The notes beneath the pieces are model-generated. The model was given only the letters and a program-made list of their open reading frames with translations. It made no database searches and had not been told where the DNA came from. Below are positions 8,914 through 19,745 of a stretch of DNA of 64,000 nt, in pieces. This DNA comes from Amycolatopsis solani (lineage in GTDB: Bacteria > Actinomycetota > Actinomycetes > Mycobacteriales > Pseudonocardiaceae). Each line of letters starts with the position of its first letter. Within the stretch, counting starts at the first letter, position 1. The translations under genes and the position numbers were made by a program. The stretch lies in the NCBI RefSeq assembly GCF_033441515.1, contig NZ_JAWQJT010000003.1, positions 682,001 to 746,000 of the forward strand, written 5' to 3'.

Positions 8914-8920
8914 GATACTA
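8914..8920. promoter_or_regulatory. Shared -10 region of two divergent leaderless genes
   Basis: The bases GATACTA give GATACT on the + strand (8914-8919) and TAGTAT on the - strand (8920-8915). Each sits 6 nt before a GTG start, the DUF4184 gene at 8926 and ynfA at 8908. Both promoters would use almost the same base pairs in opposite directions. Confidence 0.4.
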
Positions 8921-8925
8921 GCTTC

Positions 8926-9711
8926 GTGCCGTTCACGCTGAGTCATCCCGCCGCCGTGCTACCACTGGCGAGACGGCCGCTGGTGACCTCCGCGCTCGTC
9001 GCCGGGTCGGTCGCGCCCGACGTCTTCTGGTTCGTCCCGCGGCTGCCCGGGATCGGGCTGACGAAGACCCACGAGTTCGCCTCGGTCCTCTGGCTCGATC
9101 CGCTCCTCGCACTGGCGATCCTGGCCGTGTTCCACGTTCTCTTGAAACAGCCCTTGCTCGCCCTCGCGCCGAAACCCCTGGCCGAACGGCTCCCCCGGCA
9201 GAGCTTCGGCTGGAAGCGGCCGGGCTGGATCGCCCTCTCCCTGGTGCTCGGCGCCGCCACGCACGTCGGATGGGATGCCTTCACCCACGAGAGCGACGGC
9301 TTCCCGTTCCTGCGGATCCCGCTGGTCACCGGGGTCGACGTCGGGCGGCTGATCCAGCTGGTCAGCACGATCGCGGGCGCCGGGATCCTCGCGTGGTGGC
9401 TGCGGAACTGGTACCGCACCGCGCCCGCCGGCCCGGCGCCGGAAAGGCCCCGCCACCGCACGCCGGTGCTCGCGTTCCTGGCCGCCGGCGCGCTGGCCGG
9501 CGTGGTGCTCGAGGTGCTGCCGTTCTTCGCCCACCACGACCCGATGACCGGCGCGGGCGTCTTCGGCAACGCGACCTACCTCGCGGTCACCGGCGCCGGC
9601 AGCGGGTTCCTCGTCGCGCTCGGGCTCTACGCCGTTTGGTATAGGGCGTTATACACAAAGCGGGCCACCCCGGAGGGTGACCCGCTCGGCGAACCAGAAC
9701 TCAGACGGTGA
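8926..9711 (+). CDS. DUF4184 family membrane protein
   Basis: 261 aa from a GTG start. It begins PFTLSHPAAVLPLARRPLVTSALVAGSVAPD, of which LSHPAAVLP and GSVAPD are the DUF4184 signature, and has about six membrane helices plus THVGWDAFTHESDGF, conserved in the family. The function is unknown. The last 12 codons run through a terminator-like hairpin that serves the convergent suf operon, and the stop overlaps the sufT stop by 11 bp. Confidence 0.8.
   Translation: MPFTLSHPAAVLPLARRPLVTSALVAGSVAPDVFWFVPRLPGIGLTKTHEFASVLWLDPLLALAILAVFHVLLKQPLLALAPKPLAERLPRQSFGWKRPGWIALSLVLGAATHVGWDAFTHESDGFPFLRIPLVTGVDVGRLIQLVSTIAGAGILAWWLRNWYRTAPAGPAPERPRHRTPVLAFLAAGALAGVVLEVLPFFAHHDPMTGAGVFGNATYLAVTGAGSGFLVALGLYAVWYRALYTKRATPEGDPLGEPELRR
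9661..9684 (-). terminator. suf operon terminator hairpin
   Basis: CGGGCCACCC and GGGTGACCCG form a 10-bp stem with one mismatch and a 4-nt loop. On the - strand it follows the sufT stop by 17 nt and is followed by CTTTGTG. It lies inside the 3' end of the convergent DUF4184 gene. Confidence 0.6.
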
Positions 9712-10098
9712 AGCCGAGGGCGCGCAGCTGCTCGCGGCCGTCCTCGGTGATCTTCTCCGGGCCCCACGGCGGCATCCAGACCCAGTTGATCCGGAAGTCC
9801 TTGACCAGTCCGCCGCTGGTCAGCGCGGCGCTCGTCTGGTCCTCGATGACGTCGGTCAGCGGGCAGGCCGCCGAGGTCAGCGTCATGTCGATGGTGGCCG
9901 TGTTGTCCTGCTCGACGCGGATGTCGTAGACCAGGCCGAGGTCGACCACGTTGATGCCGAGCTCCGGGTCGACGACGTCGCGCATGGCTTCCTCGACGTC
10001 CTCGAGCTTGGCGAGGTCGAGGTCCTGCGTCGCGGTGGTCTCGGCGTCGAGGTCGGCGGCGGTCCGGCCCTCGCGAGCGTCGGTGGCGGTGTCTTCGG

Positions 10099-10102
<4 letters not shown>
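9701..10102 (-). CDS. sufT: SufT/MIP18 (DUF59) iron-sulfur assembly protein
   Basis: 133 aa. An acidic, flexible N-terminus of about 35 residues is followed by a DUF59 domain with DVVDPELGINVVDLGLVYDI and the conserved Cys in TSAACPLTDVIEDQ. Members of this family help to mature or deliver Fe-S clusters. Last gene of the suf operon. The ATG overlaps the sufU stop (ATGA). Confidence 0.88.
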
Positions 10103-11873
<1,771 letters not shown>

Positions 11874-12644
11874 TCAGATAGCGGCGGGCTCGGGCTTGCC
11901 CACGTACTTGACGTAGCCGTTTTCCTCGAGCTCGTCCGCCAGCTCCTTGCCGCCCGACTCGACGATCTTGCCTCCGGCGAAGACGTGCACGAAGTCCGGC
12001 GTGATGTGCCGCAGGATCCGGGTGTAGTGCGTGATCAGCATGACGCCGACCTCGCTCGAAGCCTTGTACGCGTTGACGCCGTCGGAGACGACGCGCAGGG
12101 CGTCGACGTCCAGGCCGGAGTCGGTCTCGTCGAGGATGGCGAACTTCGGCTTGAGCAGCGCCAGCTGCAGGATCTCGTGGCGCTTCTTCTCGCCGCCGGA
12201 GAAGCCCTCGTTGACCGAGCGCTCGGCGAACTCCTGCGAGATCTCGAGCTTGCCCATCTCCTCCTTGACCTCCTTGACCCAGTGGCGCAGCTTGGGAGCC
12301 TCGCCACGGACCGCGGTGGCCGCGGTGCGGAGGAAGTTGGACATGGAGACGCCGGGGACCTCGACCGGGTACTGCATGGCCAGGAAGAGGCCGGCGCGGG
12401 CGCGCTCGTCGACGCTCATCTCGAGCACGTTCTCGCCGTCGAGCAGGACCTCGCCCGAGGTGACTTCGTACTTCGGGTGCCCGGCGATCGCGTAGGACAG
12501 GGTGGACTTGCCGGAGCCGTTGGGGCCCATGATCGCGTGCGTCTCGCCCGACTTGATGGTCAGGTTGACGCCCTTGAGGATCTCCTTGGCGCCTTCGTCG
12601 GTGTTGACCGAGGCGTGCAGGTCCTTGATTTCCAGGGTAGCCAT
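11874..12644 (-). CDS. sufC: SufC Fe-S assembly ATPase
   Basis: 256 aa ABC-type ATPase with Walker [10 protein letters not shown], signature SGGEKKR, Walker [14 protein letters not shown] and the switch His in LITHYTR. It energises the SufBCD scaffold in the cytoplasm and is not a transporter. ATG at 12644 is followed by [12 protein letters not shown] as in other SufC proteins. Confidence 0.96.
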   Translation of the reverse strand: MATLEIKDLHASVNTDEGAKEILKGVNLTIKSGETHAIMGPNGSGKSTLSYAIAGHPKYEVTSGEVLLDGENVLEMSVDERARAGLFLAMQYPVEVPGVSMSNFLRTAATAVRGEAPKLRHWVKEVKEEMGKLEISQEFAERSVNEGFSGGEKKRHEILQLALLKPKFAILDETDSGLDVDALRVVSDGVNAYKASSEVGVMLITHYTRILRHITPDFVHVFAGGKIVESGGKELADELEENGYVKYVGKPEPAAI

Positions 12645-12671
12645 TTCTTCGTTTCCTAAGTCAGAGAGCGG

Positions 12672-13844
12672 TCAGGCGCCAACGGCTTCGAGTTCGGCTT
12701 CGATCGCGGCTTCGAGGCGCTCGCGCACCTCGGGGACGTCGATCTTGACCAGGATCTCGTGGAAGAACCCGCGCACGACCAGGCGCCGCGCGGCTTCTTC
12801 GGCGATCCCGCGCGACTGGAGGTAGAACAACTGCTCGTCGTCGAACCTTCCCGTCGCGCTCGCGTGGCCGGCACCTTCGATCTCGCCGGTCTCGATCTCG
12901 AGGTTCGGCACGGAGTCCGCGCGCGCCCCGGGCGTGAGCACGAGGTTGCGGTTGAACTCGTAGGTGTCGGTGGCCTCGGCCGCGGCGCGGATCAGCACGT
13001 CGCCGATCCAGACCGTGTGCGCGCCCTCGCCCTGCAGCGCGCCCTTGTAGCCCACGCGCGACTTGCAGTTGGGGACCGCGTGGTCCACGAAGAGGCGGTG
13101 TTCCTGGTGCTGGCCGCCGTCGGCGAAGTAGACGCCGAGCATGTCGACGTCGCCGCCCTTGTCGGTGAAGGTCGCCGTCGGCGAGACGCGGACCAGGTCA
13201 CCGCCCAGGGTGATCACGGTGTGCCGCAGCGCGGCGTCGCGGCCCAGCTTGAGGTGCTGCTCGGAGACGTGCACCGCGTCGTCGGCCCAGTCCTGGACGC
13301 TGACCACGGTGACCTTGGCGCCGTCGCCGATGACGAACTCGACGTTGTCGGCGTAGGTGCCGGAGCCGACGTGGTCGAGCACGATGACGGCTTCGGCGAA
13401 CGCCTCGGCGCGGACCTGCAGGTGCCCGTAGGCGACCTGGTCGGCACCCGGGCCGTGGATGCGCAGCACCGACGGCTTGGACGCCTTGGTCTCCTTGGGC
13501 ACCGTCACGACGGTGGCCTTGGTGAACGAGGAGTACGCCTGGGCGGCGATCCGGTCGCTCGGGACGCCGGCCTGGCCCAGCCGCGAGTCGTCGCGGCTGA
13601 CGGTCTCGATGGTGAGTTCGGGGGCGGCGTCGGTTTCCAGCGTGATCTCGCCGGTGGCGGGCGCGCTGCCGTCGTGCAGGCCGCGCAGCCGCTTCATCGG
13701 CGTGAAGCGCCAGTTCTCCTCACGGCCGCCCGGGACCTCGAAGGCCTCGACGTCGTAGGAGGTGAAGCGCTCCGCGCGGGAGGCCGCCGGAATGACGGCC
13801 CCCTTGCGAAGCGACTCCGAAACGTTGTTCTCGGTAACCGACAT
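12672..13844 (-). CDS. sufD: SufD scaffold protein
   Basis: 390 aa with a beta-helix core and the C-terminal family segment ATGRFDDEQLFYLQSRGIAEEAARRLVVRGF (in parts: DEQLFYLQSRG, ARRLVVRGFF). It forms a heterodimer with SufB. The ATG at 13844 lies 2 bp after the sufB stop. Confidence 0.95.
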   Translation of the reverse strand: MSVTENNVSESLRKGAVIPAASRAERFTSYDVEAFEVPGGREENWRFTPMKRLRGLHDGSAPATGEITLETDAAPELTIETVSRDDSRLGQAGVPSDRIAAQAYSSFTKATVVTVPKETKASKPSVLRIHGPGADQVAYGHLQVRAEAFAEAVIVLDHVGSGTYADNVEFVIGDGAKVTVVSVQDWADDAVHVSEQHLKLGRDAALRHTVITLGGDLVRVSPTATFTDKGGDVDMLGVYFADGGQHQEHRLFVDHAVPNCKSRVGYKGALQGEGAHTVWIGDVLIRAAAEATDTYEFNRNLVLTPGARADSVPNLEIETGEIEGAGHASATGRFDDEQLFYLQSRGIAEEAARRLVVRGFFHEILVKIDVPEVRERLEAAIEAELEAVGA

Positions 13845-13846
13845 GA

Positions 13847-15295
13847 CTAGCCGACGGACCCTTCCATCTGGAGCTCGATCAGGCGGTTCAGCTCGAGCGC
13901 GTACTCCATCGGCAGCTCACGCGCGATGGGCTCGACGAACCCGCGCACGATCATCGCCATCGCCTCGGCCTCGTCGAGACCGCGCGACATCAGGTAGAAC
14001 AGCTGCTCTTCGCTGACCTTCGACACCGTGGCCTCGTGGCCCATGGACACCTCGTCGTTGCGGATGTCCACGTACGGGTAGGTGTCCGAGCGCGAGATGG
14101 TGTCCACCAGCAGCGCGTCGCAGACGACGCTGGAGCGCGAGTGGTGCGCGCGCTTCGCGACGCGGACCAGGCCGCGGTACGAGGTGCGGCCACCGCCGCG
14201 CGCCACCGACTTCGACACGATGGTCGAGGACGTGTGCGGCGCGAGGTGCTCCATCTTGGCGCCCGCGTCCTGGTGCTGGCCCTCGCCCGCGAACGCGACC
14301 GACAGGACCTCGCCCTTGGCGTGCTCGCCCATGAGGAACACCGACGGGTACTTCATCGTCACCTTGGAACCGATGTTGCCGTCGATCCATTCCATGGTCG
14401 CGCCCTCTTCGCACTTGGCGCGCTTGGTGACCAGGTTGTAGACGTTGTTCGACCAGTTCTGGATGGTCGTGTAGCGGCAGCGGGCGCCCTTCTTGACGAT
14501 AATCTCCACGACCGCCGAGTGCAGCGAGTCGGACTGGTAGATCGGCGCCGTGCAGCCCTCGACGTAGTGCACGTACGCACCTTCGTCGACGATGATCAGG
14601 GTCCGCTCGAACTGGCCCATGTTCTCGGTGTTGATCCGGAAGTAGGCCTGCAGCGGGATGTCCACGTGCACGCCCTTCGGCACGTAGATGAACGAGCCGC
14701 CGGACCAGACCGCCGTGTTCAGCGCGGAGAACTTGTTGTCGCCGGCCGGGATGACCGAGCCGAAGTACTCCTCGAACAGCTCCGGCTGCTCCTTGAGCGC
14801 CGTGTCCGTGTCGAGGAAGAGGACGCCCTGCTTCTCGAGGTCCTCGCGGATCGAGTGGTAGACGACCTCGGACTCGTACTGCGCCGCGACACCGGCGACG
14901 AGGCGCTGCTTCTCCGCCTCGGGGATGCCCAGCTTGTCGTACGTGTTCTTGATGTCCTCGGGCAGGTCTTCCCAGCTCGCAGCCTGCTTCTCGCTGGAGC
15001 GGACGAAGTACTTGATGTTGTCGAAGTCGATCCCGGAGAGGTCGGCCCCCCAGTTGGGCATGGGCTTCTTCTCGAAGAGCTTGAGCGCCTTCAGTCGCGC
15101 TTCGCGCATCCACTCCGGCTCGGACTTCTTCCCGGAGATGTCGGTGACGACATCTTCGTTCAGCCCGCGACGGGCGCTGGCGCCCGCTTCGTCGGAGTCG
15201 GCCCAGCCGAACGCGTACTTGCCAAGGGACTCGATGGTCTCTTCCTGGCTCAGTGGCGCGGTGGTGGGAGTGCGCTGCTCGGCAGCGGCAGTCAT
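13847..15295 (-). CDS. sufB: SufB scaffold protein
   Basis: 482 aa, the normal SufB length. [23 protein letters not shown] and the C-terminal [21 protein letters not shown] are conserved. It assembles [4Fe-4S] clusters with SufC and SufD. The ATG at 15295 has GGAGGG upstream and overlaps the sufR stop as ATGA, so an upstream extension of the frame is rejected. Unlike some mycobacterial homologues, no intein interrupts it. Confidence 0.96.
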   Translation of the reverse strand: MTAAAEQRTPTTAPLSQEETIESLGKYAFGWADSDEAGASARRGLNEDVVTDISGKKSEPEWMREARLKALKLFEKKPMPNWGADLSGIDFDNIKYFVRSSEKQAASWEDLPEDIKNTYDKLGIPEAEKQRLVAGVAAQYESEVVYHSIREDLEKQGVLFLDTDTALKEQPELFEEYFGSVIPAGDNKFSALNTAVWSGGSFIYVPKGVHVDIPLQAYFRINTENMGQFERTLIIVDEGAYVHYVEGCTAPIYQSDSLHSAVVEIIVKKGARCRYTTIQNWSNNVYNLVTKRAKCEEGATMEWIDGNIGSKVTMKYPSVFLMGEHAKGEVLSVAFAGEGQHQDAGAKMEHLAPHTSSTIVSKSVARGGGRTSYRGLVRVAKRAHHSRSSVVCDALLVDTISRSDTYPYVDIRNDEVSMGHEATVSKVSEEQLFYLMSRGLDEAEAMAMIVRGFVEPIARELPMEYALELNRLIELQMEGSVG

Positions 15296-16113
15296 GCGGG
15301 TTTCCCTCCATTCGGGATCCGTGCTGTGTGCCCCTCGGGGGACACCGTTCTCCCCGGCTCGGGATGGGCCGGGTTGTTCCCCGTCGTGACGGGAACGTGG
15401 GTGGTGCACGCGGAGTCACCGCGGGCAATGGTCGCCAGCCGCTGGACGTGGGTGCCCAGCAGCCGCGCGAACGCCTCCGTCTCGGCCTCGCACAGCTGCG
15501 GGAACTCCGCGGCGACGTGGGCGACCGGACAGTGGTGCTGGCAGAGCTGAGCGCCTACGTTCTGACCAGGTGCGGGCGCGGCGACCTGACGGGTCGACGC
15601 AGCGTAGCCCTCCCTGCTCAGGGCGGTCGCCAAGGCCTCCGCGCGCGCCGCCGGATCACTCGAACCGGTGATCGCCGGGCGGTGCGGGCCGACCAGCTTC
15701 TCGACGCGCTGCTCGGCGAAGGCGCGGACGGCGTCTTCCCCGGCGTGCTCGGCGAGGAAGCGGATGGCGGAGACGGCGAGGTCGTCGTAGGCGTGGCCGA
15801 AGCGGGCGCGGCCGGGCTCGGTGAGGAGGAACAGCTTCGCCGGACGGCCCCGGCCCCGGGGGCCGCGGCGCGGCGCGTCCCGGGTCTCGGCCTCACCGTC
15901 GGCGAGCAGCGCGTCCAGGTGCCGCCGGACGGCCGCCGGGCTGATCCCGAGCTGCTCGGCGACCACGACGGCGGTCATGGGACCCTGTTCCAGCAGCAGC
16001 CGGGCGACCTCTTGGCGGGTCTTGCCCTCCGCGCTGACCTGCGACGGGACGTGCGGGTGTGTGGCGCGGGGCATGTCGCCGCCCGCCTGGTCACCCGCCT
16101 CCGTCTTTTTCAC
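15292..16113 (-). CDS. sufR: SufR-type Fe-S-sensing repressor of the suf operon
   Basis: 273 aa from the GTG at 16113. It has a winged helix ([32 protein letters not shown]) and a C-terminal Cys cluster CQHHC, then QLCEAE and later SACTTH, four candidate ligands for a [4Fe-4S] cluster as in SufR. It is the first gene of the suf operon. The start codon lies inside an ACACT-N5-TGTGA palindrome, the SufR operator I recall for mycobacteria, so autoregulation is likely. An ATG at 16074 is a second possible start. Confidence 0.88.
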   Translation of the reverse strand: MKKTEAGDQAGGDMPRATHPHVPSQVSAEGKTRQEVARLLLEQGPMTAVVVAEQLGISPAAVRRHLDALLADGEAETRDAPRRGPRGRGRPAKLFLLTEPGRARFGHAYDDLAVSAIRFLAEHAGEDAVRAFAEQRVEKLVGPHRPAITGSSDPAARAEALATALSREGYAASTRQVAAPAPGQNVGAQLCQHHCPVAHVAAEFPQLCEAETEAFARLLGTHVQRLATIARGDSACTTHVPVTTGNNPAHPEPGRTVSPEGHTARIPNGGKPA

Positions 16114-16124
16114 AACACAAGTGT
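16110..16124 (-). promoter_or_regulatory. SufR-type operator ACACT-N5-TGTGA
   Basis: On the - strand the bases read ACACTTGTGTTGTGA, an exact fit to the pattern ACACT-N5-TGTGA remembered from published work on mycobacterial SufR. It overlaps the sufR GTG start (16113-16111) and lies about 80 bp from the divergent mptB start. Confidence 0.65.
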
Positions 16125-16206
16125 GTCTTATTTCCCCGCGGTCGGCAAAGGCGGGGTGTCCGGCAGTGACCCGACTCACTCCGGGGCGGACCGATACCCT
16201 GCACCA

Positions 16207-17865
16207 GTGGCAGTGGGTGAGCAGGACCAGCAGACGACCGTGATCGCGACCGGGAGTGCCCACCCCGTGACGCTTTCGCCCGTCCTCCCCCGCGAACCGC
16301 TCCCCCTCGAGGCCTGCGAGCAGCGCGGGCTCAACGTCGTGCGCCGGTTCGGCACGATCGGGTCGCTCTTCCTCGCGCTCGGCTCGCTCGGCGCCGGCGC
16401 CGCCCCCGTGATCAACCCGGTGCAGGAGATCCCGGTGCTGCGGCTGTTCACCCGGATCCCGACGGTGTCGCTGGCCATCGCCATCTCCGGCATGGGCATC
16501 CTGGTGCTGAGCTGGCTGATGCTCGGCCGGTTCGCCCGCCCCGACCGCGCCCGGCTCGCGTCGCAGGGCCAGCTCGCGCGCACCATCGCACTGTGGGTGC
16601 TGCCGCTGCTGGTGATCCCGCCGCTGTTCTCCCGCGACGTCTACAGCTACCTCGCGCAGAGCGAGATCGTGCACCGCGGGATGGACCCCTACGTGCTCGG
16701 CCCGGCGCAGGCGCTCGGCGTCGCCGACCCGTACACCGCGGGCGTGTCGAACATGTGGCGCGAGACGCCGGCCCCGTACGGGCCGCTGGTGCTGCGCCTC
16801 GGCGGCTGGCTGGCGCCACTGGCCGGCAACAGCATCGCGGTCGGCGTGCTCCTGCAGCGCGTGCTCGCGCTGGCCGGCGTCGTCCTCATCGTCTGGGCGC
16901 TGCCGCGGCTGGCGCGCCGCTTCGGCGTCCAGCCCGCGACCGCGCTGTGGCTCGGCGCGCTGAACCCGCTGCTGATCTTCCACTTCGTCGCCGGCGCCCA
17001 CAACGACGCGCTCGCCGTCGGCCTGATGCTGGCCGGGCTGGAGGTGGGCATCCGGAAGCTGCCGATCCGGGTGAAGGGCGACACGCCCCCGCCGCTGGCG
17101 CGCGGCGAACTGCTCTACATCGGGCTGGGGGTGGCGATCATCACCCTCGGGGTCGCGGTGAAGCTGCCCGCGGTCTTTGCGCTGCCGTTCTTCGCCGTGA
17201 TGGTCGCGCGGCGCTGGCACGGCAGGCTGAAGGACCTCTTCCTGGCGGGCGCGCCGATGGCGGCGTGGTTCGGCCTCGTGCTGGTCGCCGTCTGCTTCGG
17301 CACCGGGCTCGGGTTCGGCTGGGTCGGGGCGACGTTCAACACCCCCGGGCTCGTCCGGTCGTGGATCTCCCCCACCGCCGAGCTGGCCAACCTCTCCGGC
17401 GTCCTGGGCATCGCGCTCGGCCTCGGCAACCACACCAACGGCCTGGTGCCGATCCTCGGCGCGCTCGGCTACCTCGTCGCCGTCGCCATCACCTTCAAGT
17501 TCCTGTGGGACAGCTTCAAGTGGCGCTACCGGCCGATCATCGGGCTCGGCGTGTCGCTGGGCGCGGTGATGATCCTGCAGATCAACCTGCAGCCCTGGTA
17601 CGTGCTGTGGGCGGTGATCCCGCTGGCCGCCGCGGCGGGGACGTCCCGCTTCCGGGTGGCCGCGACGGTGCTGTCCGCGGCCCTGCCGTTCCTGCTCCCG
17701 CCGACCGGCAGCACCTTCGACGGCCGCCCGTACGTGCTGCCGTTCGCCTACGTCGCGGCGATCGTCGTCTGCGGCGGCGGGATGCTGATCGTGCGGCGGC
17801 TGGCGCCCGTGCTGCTCTCCAGGCCGTCCCCGCGGCTGCCCGCGCGGGCCGACGCCGTATCGTGA
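16207..17865 (+). CDS. mptB: Alpha-1,6-mannosyltransferase MptB-type (GT-C)
   Basis: 552 aa with 11-13 predicted membrane helices and the GT-C loop motif LFSRDVYSYLAQSE, then DPYVLGP and ETPAPYGPL, as in MptA/MptB polyprenol-phosphomannose-dependent mannosyltransferases that build the mannan core of lipomannan. The neighbour of sufR in mycobacteria is also mptB. The start is the GTG at 16207, 6 nt after the -10 TACCCT (16195-16200), so probably leaderless. It is followed closely by an ABC exporter. Confidence 0.85.
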   Translation: MAVGEQDQQTTVIATGSAHPVTLSPVLPREPLPLEACEQRGLNVVRRFGTIGSLFLALGSLGAGAAPVINPVQEIPVLRLFTRIPTVSLAIAISGMGILVLSWLMLGRFARPDRARLASQGQLARTIALWVLPLLVIPPLFSRDVYSYLAQSEIVHRGMDPYVLGPAQALGVADPYTAGVSNMWRETPAPYGPLVLRLGGWLAPLAGNSIAVGVLLQRVLALAGVVLIVWALPRLARRFGVQPATALWLGALNPLLIFHFVAGAHNDALAVGLMLAGLEVGIRKLPIRVKGDTPPPLARGELLYIGLGVAIITLGVAVKLPAVFALPFFAVMVARRWHGRLKDLFLAGAPMAAWFGLVLVAVCFGTGLGFGWVGATFNTPGLVRSWISPTAELANLSGVLGIALGLGNHTNGLVPILGALGYLVAVAITFKFLWDSFKWRYRPIIGLGVSLGAVMILQINLQPWYVLWAVIPLAAAAGTSRFRVAATVLSAALPFLLPPTGSTFDGRPYVLPFAYVAAIVVCGGGMLIVRRLAPVLLSRPSPRLPARADAVS

Positions 17866-17871
17866 CCCGAT

Positions 17872-18798
17872 GTGAGTGCCCCCGCCGTCGAGATCACCGG
17901 GCTGGTCAAAAGCTACGGCTCCACCCGCGCGGTCGACGGTCTCGACCTGCGGATGGAGCGCGGCAGCCTGCTCGCCCTGCTCGGCCCGAACGGGGCCGGC
18001 AAGACCACCACCGTCGAGATCTGCGAAGGCTTCCTGAAGCCTGACGCGGGTTCGGTCCGGGTGCTGGGGCTCGATCCGGTGCGCGAGTCGGCCGCGCTGC
18101 GCCCCCGCGTCGGGATCATGCCCCAGGGCGGCGGCGCCTACCCCGGCGTCCGCGCCGACGAGATGCTCGGGCTGGTCGCCTCGTGCGCGGCTTCCCCGCT
18201 GGACCCGGCCTGGCTCCTCGACACCCTGGGGCTGTCGTCGGTGCGCCGGACGCCGTTCAAGCGCCTCTCCGGCGGCCAGCAGCAGCGCCTGTCACTGGCG
18301 TGCGCCCTGGTCGGGCGCCCCGAGCTGGTGTTCCTCGACGAGCCGACGGCGGGCATGGACCCCCAGGCCCGCCGCCTGGTGTGGGACCTCCTGGCGGCGC
18401 TGCGCCGCGACGGCGTGTCGGTGCTGCTGACCACGCACCTGATGGAGGAGGCGGAGGCGCTGGCCGACACGGTGGTGATCGCCGACCACGGCAAGGTCGT
18501 CGTCTCCGGCGCGCCCCAGTCCCTGACGGTGGACGAATCCGGCACGGCGGGGTTGCGCTTCAAGGCCCGCACCCGGCTCGACACGGAGTTGCTGACGGCG
18601 GCCCTGCCCGAGGGCTACGCGGTCCGCGAATCGGCCCCGGGCACGTACGTCGTGGCCGGCTCGATCGACCCGCAGGTCGTCTCGACGGTCACGGCGTGGT
18701 GCGCGCAGCAGGGCGTGCTGCCCGAGGAGCTGCAGGTGGGGAAGCGGACGCTCGAAGAGGTCTTCCTGGAGCTGACCGGACGGGAGCTGCGGGCATGA
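17872..18798 (+). CDS. ABC exporter ATP-binding protein
   Basis: 308 aa, GTG start 6 nt after the mptB stop. Walker A GPNGAGKTTT, Q-loop MPQGGGAYPGV, signature LSGGQQQR, Walker B LVFLDEPTAGMD and H-loop TTHLMEE are all intact. A C-terminal domain of about 90 residues is typical of drug- or lipid-type ABC-2 exporters. It pairs with the permease just downstream (ATGA overlap). The substrate is unknown. The same pair follows mptB in mycobacteria. Confidence 0.92.
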   Translation: MSAPAVEITGLVKSYGSTRAVDGLDLRMERGSLLALLGPNGAGKTTTVEICEGFLKPDAGSVRVLGLDPVRESAALRPRVGIMPQGGGAYPGVRADEMLGLVASCAASPLDPAWLLDTLGLSSVRRTPFKRLSGGQQQRLSLACALVGRPELVFLDEPTAGMDPQARRLVWDLLAALRRDGVSVLLTTHLMEEAEALADTVVIADHGKVVVSGAPQSLTVDESGTAGLRFKARTRLDTELLTAALPEGYAVRESAPGTYVVAGSIDPQVVSTVTAWCAQQGVLPEELQVGKRTLEEVFLELTGRELRA

Positions 18799-19580
18799 CG
18801 GCCTTCGAACCGGGCACCTTCACCCCCGCCCCGGGCCGCGGCTCGCTGGGCCGGATGCTGCGCACGCACGCGCGGGTCGAAGCGAGCCTGACGCTGCGCC
18901 ACGGCGAGCAGGTGCTGCTGACGCTGCTTATCCCGCTGGCGCTGCTGATCGGGTTGTCGCTGCTGGACATCCTGCCCGCCTCGTCGCTGGGTTCGACGTC
19001 CAAAGTGGACTGGATCACGCCCCGGATCCTGGCGCTGGCGGTGATGTCGTCGGCGTTCACCGGCCAGGCGATCGCCCTGGGCTTCGACCGGCGTTACGGG
19101 GTGCTGAAGCGCCTGTCGGCGACGGCGTTGCCGCGGTGGCTGCTGGTGGCCGGCCGGGTGGTGGCGGCGCTGGTGGTGGTCGTCCTGCAGGCGGTGATCA
19201 TCGGCGTGGTGGCGGCGTTCCTGGGCTGGTCGCCGTCGCTGTCCGGCCTGTTCTCGGCGGTGCTGCTGCTGGTGCTGGGAACTCTCGCTTTCGGGGCACT
19301 GGGCGTTCTCCTGGGTGGCGCCTTGCGGGCGGAAGCCGTGCTGGCGCTGGCGAACATCGTCTGGTTCGTGCTGCTGCTGGCGGGCGGGATCCTGCTGGCG
19401 CCGTCGTCGTTGCCGTCCGGGCTGGCTTTCGTCGTCGAGCTGCTGCCGTCGGGGGCTTTGGCCGAGGGCCTGCGTGCCGCGCTGGTCGACGGGGCGTTCG
19501 CGCCGGGGCCGATGCTGGTGCTGGCCGTCTGGGCGGTACTGGCGGGCGCGCTGGCTTCGCGGACCACGAAACTCACCTGA
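18795..19580 (+). CDS. ABC-2 type exporter permease
   Basis: 261 aa with six predicted membrane helices. FDRRYGVLKRLSATALPRW is the usual cytosolic loop of ABC-2 permeases and LLAGGILLAPSSLPSGL is near the last helices. It forms a transporter with the ATPase it overlaps. A large palindrome follows its stop by 14 bp and may end the transcript. Confidence 0.9.
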   Translation: MTAFEPGTFTPAPGRGSLGRMLRTHARVEASLTLRHGEQVLLTLLIPLALLIGLSLLDILPASSLGSTSKVDWITPRILALAVMSSAFTGQAIALGFDRRYGVLKRLSATALPRWLLVAGRVVAALVVVVLQAVIIGVVAAFLGWSPSLSGLFSAVLLLVLGTLAFGALGVLLGGALRAEAVLALANIVWFVLLLAGGILLAPSSLPSGLAFVVELLPSGALAEGLRAALVDGAFAPGPMLVLAVWAVLAGALASRTTKLT

Positions 19581-19594
19581 GTACGGCGCAGGTT

Positions 19595-19640
19595 GTCGTG
19601 AGTGTTTAGGAGGGTTAGAACCCTCCTAAACACTCACGAC
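19595..19640. repeat. 46-bp near-perfect palindrome (22-bp arms, 2-nt loop)
   Basis: Arms 19595-19616 and 19619-19640 are exact reverse complements. The loop is AG. The arm starts GTCGTGAGTGTTTAGG. It is much more AT-rich than its surroundings and sits after the ABC permease stop. It can act as a terminator in either direction. Its length and perfection suggest a dispersed element. Confidence 0.8.
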
Positions 19641-19660
19641 CCTGGTCCCCGTGCGGGCGT

Positions 19661-19745
19661 GACCTAGGTCCCTTGTGGCCACACCGCCGTTCTGGGCGCC
19701 GGGACCGGCCGGAAGCCGCGTTTCCGCGCGCTCTACCATCGATGG
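19661..19745 (+). promoter_or_regulatory. ctaA promoter region with a 10-bp palindrome
   Basis: GACCTAGGTC (19661-19670) is a perfect palindrome about 75 bp before the ctaA start. TACCAT (19734-19739) lies 6 nt before the GTG and fits a -10 for a leaderless transcript. No clear -35 is seen. Confidence 0.35.

Noticed and set aside
16074..16113. ATG at 16074 as the sufR start
   Set aside because: No ribosome site; the GTG at 16113 lies at the operator and adds a plausible N-terminus. Kept only as an alternative.
15253..16206. Upstream in-frame extension of mptB across sufR
   Set aside because: It runs antisense through sufR and lacks mannosyltransferase features; the GTG at 16207 has a promoter directly before it.
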